NCBI RefSeq assembly: GCF_000445185.1
Contig: NZ_AVAF01000002.1
Span: 1 to 37,092, forward strand
DNA length: 37,092 bases
From: Thermoanaerobacter sp. A7A
GTDB lineage: Bacteria > Bacillota > Thermoanaerobacteria > Thermoanaerobacterales > Thermoanaerobacteraceae
Reading direction: 5' to 3'
Shown here: in pieces, positions 12,101-18,262 of the stretch
Position numbering within the stretch: position 1 is the first letter of the stretch
How the letters are laid out: each line of letters starts with the position of its first letter
Made by a program: the position numbers and the translations under genes
Notes under the pieces: generated by a model
Seen by the model: only the letters and a program-made list of their open reading frames with translations
Told to the model about the DNA's origin: nothing
Databases searched by the model: none

Positions 12101-14771
12101 ACAGCCCTTACATGATAAGATAAAAGAATTAATTAATACTACCTTTTCTTATGACATTTTTGGCAAATATGGAGGCGTATATTTGTTACAGCAAAATAAT
12201 TTAAAAGAGGAAGATGTATATCTTTTAAATACTGTTGTTGCCCTTAAGTTTGAAGGAGGAAATGAATCTATTTACGACCAGATAATGATTAAAGAGACAA
12301 AAAACGCTCCAAAACTTAAAAATTGGGTCAAAAAAGTACAAAATTTTGAAGAAATCAAATTAGAGAAATTACCATTAGATTATTACAATGGTTTTGGAGG
12401 ATTTAGCTATGATGGCAAAGAGTATATCATAAAGTGGGAAGGCAAAAGTACTCCTGCTCCTTGGATAAATGTGATTTCCAACCCTTCTTTTGGCTTTCAG
12501 GTGTCAGAAACAGGAGCAGGGTATACTTGGGCAGAAAACAGCCGGGAATACAAATTGACTCCATGGTACAATGACCCTGTTTTAGACCCCCATGGAGAGG
12601 TAATTTATTTAACAGATGAGGAAACAGGGGACAGATGGTCAATTACTCCTTTACCTGCTGGTAAAGCAAAAGTTCATTATATAAAACATGGTTTTGGGTA
12701 TACTTCATTTGAAACAATATGCTGTGGTTTAAGCCAACACTTAAAGATGTTTGTAGCAAAGGAAGATTCTATAAAGATAAATTTAGTTACCATCAAAAAT
12801 TTAGGGAATGAAAACAGGAAACTTACAGTATCTTATTACATAAGGCCAGTTTTAGGAGTAACTGATGAGATTACTTTTCCGTATCTATTTACAAAGTACG
12901 ATGAAAAAATAGGAGCATTAATGATTAAAAATGTGTACAATGAAGATTTTGCTAATAGATTAGCATTTTTGTCAGCTTCAGAAAAGATAAATTCATTTAC
13001 AGGCGACAGAGCAGAGTTTATAGGAGTTGCTTCAAGTTTAACTTTACCCCAAGCATTGGAATATGAGACTCTCTCAAATTCTACAGGAATATCATTAGAC
13101 CCCTGTGCTGCAATACAATTTCATGTAGAAGTAAAAGCTAAAGAAGAAAAGCAATTTACAATCTTGTTAGGACATGGTAAAAACGAAGAAGAAGTAAAAA
13201 GGTTGATTTTAAAGTATACAAATGTTGAAAATTGTCAGAATGAATTGCAAAGAGTCCAAGAATTTTGGCAAGAGCTTCTAAGAAGGATACAGATTAAAAC
13301 TCCTGACAAGTCAATGGATTTACTTGTAAATGGATGGCTGCCTTATCAAACAATTGCGTGTAGATTGTGGGCAAGGTCAGCTTTTTATCAATCAGGAGGA
13401 GCTTATGGCTTTAGAGACCAATTGCAGGATGCTATGAATATGGTATATCTAGAGCCAGAATTTACAAAAAATCAAATAGTCAACGCTTGCCAGCATCAGT
13501 TTGTTGAAGGAGATGTGCAACATTGGTGGCATCCTGTATTAAATAAAGGTATAAGGACAAAATTTGCCGATGACTTGTTGTGGCTTCCTTACGTCACAGC
13601 TGACTATATAGAAAAGACAGGAGATTGGCCTATACTGGACATAGAAGTAAATTACTTAGAAGATTTGCGTTTAAAAGAAGAAGAGGAAGAAAGATATTCA
13701 ACACCTCGTATATCTGAAACAAAAGGTACAGTATATGAGCATTGCATAAGGGCTATAGACTATTCGTTAAAATTTGGAGAACATGGTTTGCCTTTGATGG
13801 GGGCTGGCGACTGGAATGACGGAATGAATAAGGTAGGAAACAAAGGAAAAGGGGAAAGTGTATGGCTTGGCTGGTTTTTGTACACTATTCTTCAGAAGTT
13901 TTCGCCCATATGTCAAACTAAAAAGGATGAAGAACATGCAAAAAAGTATCAAGAAATAGCTAATAAATTAATAAAAGCTATAGAAGAAAATGCATGGGAC
14001 GGAAGTTGGTACAGAAGGGCTTACTTTGACGATGGGACACCTTTAGGATCTGTAGACAATTCAGAATGTAAAATTGATTCCATATCTCAATCTTGGTCTG
14101 TTATATCTAAAGCGGGAAAAGAAGTAAGAGTAAAAGAGGCAATGAAGGCTGTTGTAAATTATTTGGTCAATGAGGAAGAAGGGATAATAAAGCTTTTAAC
14201 CCCTCCCTTTGACAACGGGGATTTAAATCCGGGGTATATAAAAGGATATGTTCCAGGAGTTAGAGAAAATGGGGGTCAATACACTCATGCGGCAGCATGG
14301 GTAATACTCGCCTTTGCAGAGCTAGGAGAAGGAGATAGAGCATGGCAACTTTACAATATGATAAATCCTATAAATCACACCAGGACCCCTATTGAGTGTA
14401 TGAAGTATAAAGTAGAGCCCTATGTCATGGCTGCAGATGTGTATGCGGTAGAACCTCATGTAGGAAGAGGAGGTTGGACGTGGTATACTGGCGCAGCAGG
14501 TTGGATGTACAGAATAGCAATTGAGAACCTCTTGGGTTTGAAAAAATACGGAGAAAAACTTATAATAGACCCTTGTATACCAAAAAATTGGGATAAATAT
14601 GTGATAGAATATAACTATAAGAATACGAAATACCTAATAGAGGTAAGAAATCCCGAAGGTGTTAACAAAGGTGTAAAAGAAGTATATATAGATGGAGAGC
14701 TTGTCACAGATAAGACTATTGATTTAACAAAAGAAGGAAATGGTCATCAGGTGTTAGTGATAATGGGATAA
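6105..14771 (+). CDS. cyclic beta-1,2-glucan synthase (GT84-GH189-GH94 multidomain membrane protein)
   Basis: This giant membrane enzyme of 2,888 residues should build, cyclise and trim beta-1,2-glucan from UDP-glucose. An N-terminal membrane segment (3-20) and a long helical region lead to two more membrane helices (about 426-480). The glycosyltransferase domain follows, with D642-A-D644 and RLHRWVRGDWQ at 787-797. Four hydrophobic segments lie at about 835-885 and 961-1006. The cyclisation domain spans roughly 1030-1590; Glu1357 (LLASEARQAS) and Glu1443 (GISESGFY) are the likely catalytic pair, one off the numbering I recall for the T. italicus enzyme. A charged coiled-coil-like stretch (about 1236-1325) precedes Glu1357. 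Beta-rich regions and a GH94 (alpha/alpha)6 barrel follow (about 2395-2810), with GAGDWNDGMN at 2567-2576. GAGGGAG lies 10 nt before the ATG. The domain order matches NdvB/Cgs proteins. The product is inferred. Confidence 0.88.
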   Translation: MEYVLIGAILLLIAAFVVHISKKPTWGKEDSIGDFDDIILSSEEMEKHAAEIAQNHNIMKRTKLSYLLIPRMNKDYNYIKNVYRNLNSILKEEDVYISQEEEWLLDNFYIIEEQVKEIRKSLSKSYYSGLPGLKNGLFKGYPRIYAIAFELVLHTDGKIDEKAIINFIKAYQTKALLSSSELWALSLMIRIALVEKIKKICEKIVETRHQREKAEKILTLLLEKEMKYEEVKKLIRNNINVADRFPLQFIEHLVSRLRKEGSNSVNVIQSIEKILMEYDTSINDVAEKAHQIQAKRQISIGNAITSLKTFSSLDWAQIFESLSSVEQVLRQDPDGTYPKMDFESRDYYRHEIEKIAKYYNTSETYVAKKAIECAKEVTEQEGKLGYINHVGFYLVGKGRSILENKLSNKSKRTISWRKIAKKSPETLYVGLILIFLLVEEFFALKYIANFSNKWGLLFISGVILLIPFSEMSVQLVNWILVHIFKPVVLPKIELKEGIPEDAKTMVVISSLLPDEKRTKELIENLEVYYHANREKNLYFGLLGDFKDAPFEVMSEDEKIVKCALEQIEKLNEKYSKNGEKIFYYFHRKRKYNQMQKSWMGWERKRGALVEFNELLRGKEDTSFYVVSGDVAKLNIKYVITLDADTNLPIDTAKKLVGTMLHPLNKAVIDRDYGVVVEGYGLLQPRIGIDIESANATLFSKIYAGEGGIDPYTTAVSDVYQDLFGEGIYTGKGIYDVDVFRELLRDTIPDNSILSHDLLEGSFVRTGLVSDIELIDGYPAKYNSYIMRLHRWVRGDWQLLPYLKSKIKNRKGEMVKNPLSLITKWKIIDNLRRSVVSVALMLMLFLGFSLLPGSSFLWLGVAILTVFFPILPALVDTIFKGQFRHYWEKRHKAVITSIEAAFYQSLLNFVFLPYQAYMMADAIVRTLTRLYITRKNLLEWITAADMEKRLRNDFASFFKRMWIVLVEGLALVALAMYFKPQDLIGAIVLFFLWAISPYIAFYISQPIISKEKTVSQEEMEELRLIARKTWRFFEDFVTESQNYLPPDNFQEDPPNGIAERTSPTNIGLYLVSVVGARDLGYITTTEMVERIKKTLTTIGKMEKWNGHLYNWYNTRTLEPLRPYYVSTVDSGNLVGYLITVKEAIGEFLNKPLIDIELAKGLKDTIKMLNIEGITEDIFRNILNKKTLMPSDWEVFLSKISEKLSSTEDEVGNIERLKNIIGALKREMKEFLAWTEFDERQKEQEIFKRYKEVFEEHSSPKELEKVYKNYLLEIEEVFEKATEEEKALLKSQKDKVARALEKIKNLEAEIENIKSIIENLVEKTEFRHLYDEKRQLFSIGYNVEEEKLTKSYYDLLASEARQASFIAIAKREIDKKHWFKLGRMLAIENRYKGLVSWSGTMFEYFMPLLIMKNYQNTLLDETYAFAVRVQKNYAKELGIPWGISESGFYAFDINLNYQYKAFGVPSLGLKRGLSHDKVVAPYGSLLAIGVDVEGVLQNIRFLKKEGVEGKYGFYEAIDYTPERFPFGKKSAIVKSFMAHHQGMAFVALDNFINNNIMQKRFHKDPSIKAIQILLQEKMPMYLDITREEREEARKIQKVRKEDGDFVRVLGESKTWLPEVHILSSGRYFVMLTEKGTGYSKNNKGIFLTRWRKDLAQDFGTFIFVQNINSNTVWSATYAPFYEKGQNYRVVFSADKAEYFKRVGNIDTHLEIVVSPEDDVEIRRLTLKNHSKHPRILEITSFGEISLIDLPTDVAHPAFNKLFVKTEFLKEEDAILVCRKPREQGKNKLWAVHKVAVLSGEIVGDTQFETDRAKFIGRGRSLKNPIALEADQPLSNTEGAVLDPIVSLRKRVKVMPGEVAKVVYISAITETKEKAIKIAAKYKEENVVERAFEMSWTRSRVELDYLNLKPRELGLLQRMLAHILFVSPQRRYREEMILKNVKGQSGLWAYGISGDLPIVLVEIEKMEEIEMVKWFLKAYEYWKMKGINIDLVILNKDKSGYLQPLHDKIKELINTTFSYDIFGKYGGVYLLQQNNLKEEDVYLLNTVVALKFEGGNESIYDQIMIKETKNAPKLKNWVKKVQNFEEIKLEKLPLDYYNGFGGFSYDGKEYIIKWEGKSTPAPWINVISNPSFGFQVSETGAGYTWAENSREYKLTPWYNDPVLDPHGEVIYLTDEETGDRWSITPLPAGKAKVHYIKHGFGYTSFETICCGLSQHLKMFVAKEDSIKINLVTIKNLGNENRKLTVSYYIRPVLGVTDEITFPYLFTKYDEKIGALMIKNVYNEDFANRLAFLSASEKINSFTGDRAEFIGVASSLTLPQALEYETLSNSTGISLDPCAAIQFHVEVKAKEEKQFTILLGHGKNEEEVKRLILKYTNVENCQNELQRVQEFWQELLRRIQIKTPDKSMDLLVNGWLPYQTIACRLWARSAFYQSGGAYGFRDQLQDAMNMVYLEPEFTKNQIVNACQHQFVEGDVQHWWHPVLNKGIRTKFADDLLWLPYVTADYIEKTGDWPILDIEVNYLEDLRLKEEEEERYSTPRISETKGTVYEHCIRAIDYSLKFGEHGLPLMGAGDWNDGMNKVGNKGKGESVWLGWFLYTILQKFSPICQTKKDEEHAKKYQEIANKLIKAIEENAWDGSWYRRAYFDDGTPLGSVDNSECKIDSISQSWSVISKAGKEVRVKEAMKAVVNYLVNEEEGIIKLLTPPFDNGDLNPGYIKGYVPGVRENGGQYTHAAAWVILAFAELGEGDRAWQLYNMINPINHTRTPIECMKYKVEPYVMAADVYAVEPHVGRGGWTWYTGAAGWMYRIAIENLLGLKKYGEKLIIDPCIPKNWDKYVIEYNYKNTKYLIEVRNPEGVNKGVKEVYIDGELVTDKTIDLTKEGNGHQVLVIMG

Positions 14772-14775
14772 GAAG

Positions 14776-14803
14776 AAGCTATGACGACTTTTGTCATAGT
14801 TTC
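14776..14803 (+). repeat. 28-bp direct repeat with internal hairpin, left copy
   Basis: It is identical over 28 bp to 15066-15093. The core CTATGAC-N7-GTCATAG forms a 7-bp stem followed by TTTC. It starts 5 bp after the glucan synthase stop, so this copy could be a weak terminator, but the stem is AT-rich and the T-tract is short. The two copies bracket the structured RNA element at 14824-15037. Confidence 0.85.
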
Positions 14804-14823
14804 AATTTGTAGACAAACTTTCG

Positions 14824-15037
14824 TAAAGTAGATATTTTGCATAAGGAGCGACTTGTTACAAAGCGGTAACAAAACTTAACAAGACCGAGGGTGGAGGCAG
14901 GGCCGAAGCCATGGATGGCGAAGGCGGGCACCTGAGACAGGACGTCGATTGTGCCCGGGACCCTGCCGGAACCCGAAGGTAAAGCTTAGTTTTGTCGCTT
15001 TGGAACACCGGAGCGACGATGCAAAATATCTACTTTA
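14824..15037 (+). ncRNA. unassigned GC-rich structured RNA element closed by a 19-bp inverted repeat
   Basis: TAAAGTAGATATTTTGCAT (14824-14842) is perfectly complementary to 15019-15037 and closes a dense set of helices. These are TTGTTAC/GTAACAA (7 bp), GGGT/ACCC (14889-14892 with 14971-14974) and GGCAGGG/CCCTGCC (14896-14902 with 14961-14967). Inside them GCCAT/ATGGC (14908-14912 with 14915-14919) is flanked by GCC and GGC with symmetric GAA bulges, and GGGCAC/GTGCCC (14926-14931 with 14951-14956) caps the fold. The core is clearly GC-rich in an AT-rich genome, as expected for a structured RNA in a thermophile. No open frame, start codon with ribosome binding site, or transposase is present. 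It could be a free-standing RNA, a 3' UTR element, or a mobile RNA such as a HEARO/omega-RNA relic. The class is not recognised and the transcribed strand is assumed. Confidence 0.7.
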
Positions 15038-15065
15038 AAAAATTTTTGACTTTGTCAACAAACTA

Positions 15066-15093
15066 AAGCTATGACGACTTTTGTCATAGTTTC
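15066..15093 (+). repeat. 28-bp direct repeat with internal hairpin, right copy
   Basis: This is an exact second copy of 14776-14803, offset by 290 bp, lying 28 bp beyond the closing stem of the structured element and upstream of the ABC operon promoter. At 28 bp it is too long for an ordinary target-site duplication, so it is more likely part of the element or a recombination footprint. Confidence 0.85.
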
Positions 15094-15122
15094 TTATTAT
15101 CATTTTGCTTTAAGTTACAATC

Positions 15123-15171
15123 TTAACTAATGCTTAACAATTTGTACACAAATTTTTAATAATTTTATGAT
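15123..15171 (+). promoter_or_regulatory. promoter of the ABC operon with overlapping PhoP-box-like repeats
   Basis: The -35 TTGTAC (15142-15147), 18-bp spacer and -10 TATGAT (15166-15171) give a plausible sigma-A promoter with start near 15178, leaving a ~34-nt leader before ATG 15212. Overlapping the -35 are TTAACT (15123), TTAACA (15134) and TACACA (15145), each starting exactly 11 bp after the last. This is the spacing of the TT(A/T/C)ACA repeats bound by B. subtilis PhoP. Regulation by phosphate is inference only. Confidence 0.5.
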
Positions 15172-15211
15172 ACAATTTCCACACTATGTAAAATGGAGGG
15201 TTGAGACTGCT

Positions 15212-16189
15212 ATGATGATAGAGCTAAAAAACGTCACAAAAGTTTATGGTACTCGTAAAGCAGTAGATAACATAAGCTTTTCTGTCGATAAAGGAGAAAT
15301 AGTTGGTTTTTTGGGGCCCAATGGTGCTGGTAAAACTACCACTATGAAAATGATAACAGGATATATGCCTCCTACCAGCGGTACTATAAAAATTGCAGGA
15401 TATGATATTGTTGAACAACCGATAGAGGCAAAGAAACATATTGGTTATTTACCAGAGGTACCTCCTTTGTATTTAGATATGACCGTAGAGGCATATCTCC
15501 ATTTTGTAGGAGGTATAAAAGGTGTTCCTCCAAAAAAGAGAAGAGAAGATGTTGAACGAATTATACATGAAGTTGGTTTGACTGATGTGAGAAAAAGGCT
15601 TATAAAAAACTTGTCTAAAGGTTATAAACAAAGGGTTGGACTAGCACAAGCAATCATAGGAGACCCTGATGTTTTGGTATTAGATGAGCCGACAGTAGGT
15701 CTTGACCCTAAGCAAATTAAAGAAATAAGAGATATTATAAAAGAGTTAGGGAAAAAGCATACAATAATTTTAAGCACTCATATATTGCCAGAAGTTAGTA
15801 TGGTATGTGACAGAGTTATTATAATAAATAAAGGGAAAATTGTTGCAATAGATAAGACAGAGAATTTATCAACTGCATTGCAAAATTCAAGGAGATATTT
15901 TATAAAAGTGGAAGGGCCTTATGAAGAAGTAGTAAACAGTGTAAAAGAGATTGAAGGAGTAACTAATGTAGAAGCAGAAGTTGATTCAGATAATACGATA
16001 AAGTTGACAGTGGAATCTTCTGCTGATAAAGATGTTCGAAAAGATATGTTTTTTGCTTTTGCCAAAAAAGGCTTTCCAATATTAGAACTTAAAATGCTAA
16101 ATTATAGTCTTGAAGAAGTATTTTTAGAACTTACAACAGAGGAGGAAAGTTACGATGAAAATGTGGGAAATACTAAAGAGGGAGCTTAA
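15212..16189 (+). CDS. ABC transporter ATP-binding protein, GldA/CcmA-like
   Basis: This is the ATPase subunit (325 residues) of an ABC-2 type transporter. The Walker A motif is GPNGAGKTT, the Q-loop lies in GYLPEVPPLY, the signature is LSKGYKQRVGLAQ, Walker B is VLVLDEPTVGLDP and the switch His is in STHIL. A C-terminal extension of about 100 residues after the nucleotide-binding domain is typical of GldA-like ATPases. The frame is open from 15167, but that start would lie in the promoter -10 box. ATG 15212 (or 15215), with GGAGGG at 15195-15200, is preferred. It overlaps the permease gene by 35 bp, which implies translational coupling. The substrate is unknown. Confidence 0.88.
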   Translation: MMIELKNVTKVYGTRKAVDNISFSVDKGEIVGFLGPNGAGKTTTMKMITGYMPPTSGTIKIAGYDIVEQPIEAKKHIGYLPEVPPLYLDMTVEAYLHFVGGIKGVPPKKRREDVERIIHEVGLTDVRKRLIKNLSKGYKQRVGLAQAIIGDPDVLVLDEPTVGLDPKQIKEIRDIIKELGKKHTIILSTHILPEVSMVCDRVIIINKGKIVAIDKTENLSTALQNSRRYFIKVEGPYEEVVNSVKEIEGVTNVEAEVDSDNTIKLTVESSADKDVRKDMFFAFAKKGFPILELKMLNYSLEEVFLELTTEEESYDENVGNTKEGA

Positions 16190-16862
16190 AAGCTATTTCT
16201 TTTCCCCACTTGCCTATGTGCTGCTAGGATTTTATCTTTTGATATCTGGATACTTTTTTACAACCTATGTGTTATCTACTCATTATGCTATATTAACTCC
16301 AATCTTAGGTAGTATGGTCACTGTTTTTATGTTTATAAGTCCTATTTTGACAATGAGACTTATTTCAGAGGATATGAAGACGGGAACAGATCAACTTTTA
16401 CTCACGTCACCCGTTACAGTTACTGATATAGTGATTGGCAAGTTTTTTTCTACAGTGTTTGTGTATTTAGTAGCACTTGTAATAACTTTTTTATACCCCA
16501 TTTATCTTAAATTGTATTCTTCACCAGATATGGGTTCTATCATAGCAGGTTATATTGGAGTGTTTCTAATAGGAGTGACTTTTATATCAATAGGGCTTTT
16601 TGCTTCTTCACTTACAGAAAATCAAATGATAGCTGGAGTAATTGGATTTGCTTTAATTCTTGTGCTTTGGTTGATTAGTTGGCTAGGAGACGTGTTTAGT
16701 GGAAAAGCAAAAACTATTTTTCAGAATCTGTCTTTCTTTGACAGGCTAAATAATTTTCTAAATGGATTAGTGAATTTAAGTGATGTAGTCTTTTTCATAA
16801 GTGTAATTATATTCTTTATTTTCTTGACAATTCGTGTTGTAGACAAAAGACGTTGGAGTTAG
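16155..16862 (+). CDS. ABC-2 type permease, GldF-like
   Basis: It is an integral membrane subunit of 235 residues with about six hydrophobic segments, starting LKSYFFSPLAYVLLGFYLL. Typical ABC-2 features are the MRLISEDMKTGTDQLLLTSPVT segment linking helices 2 and 3 and a final helix ending in RVVDKRRWS. ATG 16155 has a strong GAGGAGG site upstream and lies inside the end of the ATPase gene. Together with the next two genes it resembles the gldF/gldG-type transporters that are widespread outside gliding bacteria. The cargo cannot be deduced, and no gliding machinery is seen in the window. Confidence 0.85.
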   Translation: MKMWEILKRELKSYFFSPLAYVLLGFYLLISGYFFTTYVLSTHYAILTPILGSMVTVFMFISPILTMRLISEDMKTGTDQLLLTSPVTVTDIVIGKFFSTVFVYLVALVITFLYPIYLKLYSSPDMGSIIAGYIGVFLIGVTFISIGLFASSLTENQMIAGVIGFALILVLWLISWLGDVFSGKAKTIFQNLSFFDRLNNFLNGLVNLSDVVFFISVIIFFIFLTIRVVDKRRWS

Positions 16863-16873
16863 GAGGAGAAAAG

Positions 16874-18262
16874 ATGAATAATATAAGGCTAAAGTACGGG
16901 ACTAATGCTTTTATAATGACAGCTCTTTTACTGGCTATTTTAATATTGGCAAATGTTATAGTCACGCAAAAGCCTGTCAAGTGGGATTTGACTAAAAACA
17001 AGCAATATACCCTTTCTGACCAAACAAAACAAGTTTTGAAAAGTCTAAAAACAGATGTAACTGTCTATGCCTTTTTCAAAGAGGGTACTACTTCAAGAGA
17101 CATGGTAAAAAGTTTGTTAGATCAATACAGAAATGTTTCAAAGAGAATAATTGTCCATTTTGTAGACCCAGATAAGGAGCCGGCAACTGCTCAAAGATAT
17201 GGAATTACGGATTATGACACAGTGCTTTTTATTGCAGGAAGTGGTGCTAATGAAAAAAGACAGATAGTAAATTCTTATGATATTTTTGGCATGGGTAGTC
17301 AGCCTAATACTGCTACTTTTAATGGAGAAGAACAGTTTACACAGGCTATAATTGATGTTACACAGCCTAAAAAATTAAATGCGTATATTCTTCAAGGACA
17401 TGATGAATTAAACAGTATTGACTATTTGGTGACTTTTAAAAACGCTTTGAGAGGAGAAGGATATAATGTAGAAGATTTAAATATAGGACAGGCAGGAGGA
17501 ATACCAAAAAATACAGACTTATTAGTTATTGTTAACCCAAGAAGAGACTTTACTGACAAGGAAATGGCTGCTTTAAAAGAATACTTTGACAAAGGCGGAA
17601 AAGCAATCATTGCAATGGGGGCAGAATATGGGCCTTTGACTCAAAAATCTGTAAATGAGCTTTTGTCTACTTGGGGTGTAAAATTTGACAATGACGTTGT
17701 AGTAGATCCAGGAAGGAATTATTTTATGGACCCGCTTTCTCCAGTTCCTCAGTACAAATTTCATACTATAACTAATAAATTGGATTTATCAAACTTGTAC
17801 GTTGTAATGCCAATGTCAAGAAGTATTTCTTATCCTGATAAACCAACAGAAAATATAACTATAGAGCAATTGCTTTCAACCAGTGATAAAGCTTGGGGTA
17901 AAACCGATTTTAACTCAAAAGATGCTAATTTTCAAAAAGGTGATATCAAAGGTCCTTTAAGCTTAGGCTTAGCTATATCCGATTCAAAGACAGGAATGAA
18001 GATTGTAGCTATTGGAAGTAGCATGATGTTTACTGATAAAATAATTACATTGGAAGCTAATAGAGACTTTTTAATGAACAGTGCTAACTGGTTAGCGGAT
18101 AAGACAACACAGATTTCTATACGTCCTAAATCCCTTGAGTTTAATCAGATTTTCCTAACTGGCAAACAAGCTGCTATACTCTTTTATACCACAGTTGTAA
18201 CTATTCCACTGGTAATGTGGATAATTGGAGGATACATGTGGTATAGGAGGAAGACATTATGA
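16874..18262 (+). CDS. GldG-like ABC transporter accessory protein
   Basis: It has 462 residues with one N-terminal membrane helix (about 14-31), a large extracytoplasmic region and a C-terminal helix (about 437-456) ending in a positive tail. KQYTLSDQTKQVLKSLKTDV and VTVYAFFKEGTTSRDMVKSL match the GldG/auxiliary-transport family, and ERAM-like GKAIIAMGAEYGP fits its DUF4350-like part. The start is ATG 16874: AGGAGG (16861-16866) overlaps the permease stop and gives good spacing, whereas the longer open frame would start upstream of that site. It overlaps the next gene by 4 bp (ATGA). It probably sits on the outer face of the membrane with the permease and DUF4340 partner. Confidence 0.82.
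   Translation: MNNIRLKYGTNAFIMTALLLAILILANVIVTQKPVKWDLTKNKQYTLSDQTKQVLKSLKTDVTVYAFFKEGTTSRDMVKSLLDQYRNVSKRIIVHFVDPDKEPATAQRYGITDYDTVLFIAGSGANEKRQIVNSYDIFGMGSQPNTATFNGEEQFTQAIIDVTQPKKLNAYILQGHDELNSIDYLVTFKNALRGEGYNVEDLNIGQAGGIPKNTDLLVIVNPRRDFTDKEMAALKEYFDKGGKAIIAMGAEYGPLTQKSVNELLSTWGVKFDNDVVVDPGRNYFMDPLSPVPQYKFHTITNKLDLSNLYVVMPMSRSISYPDKPTENITIEQLLSTSDKAWGKTDFNSKDANFQKGDIKGPLSLGLAISDSKTGMKIVAIGSSMMFTDKIITLEANRDFLMNSANWLADKTTQISIRPKSLEFNQIFLTGKQAAILFYTTVVTIPLVMWIIGGYMWYRRKTL

Noticed and set aside
14994..15018. GTCGCTTT/GGAGCGAC hairpin as an intrinsic terminator
   Set aside because: It is followed by GATGCAAAATATC with no T-tract, and the same strand can pair with the 5' part of the element.
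14824..15037. Identity as a ydaO (c-di-AMP), c-di-GMP-I or SAM riboswitch, 6S RNA or RNase P RNA
   Set aside because: Short pieces such as GAAGCC recall riboswitch loops, but the full conserved cores and the helix order of those classes are not present, and the element is not followed closely by a regulated start codon.
14824..15037. Insertion sequence or MITE with a recognisable transposase family
   Set aside because: No transposase is present, and the 19-bp termini are not flanked by a short target duplication that I can see. The mobile nature remains only a hypothesis.
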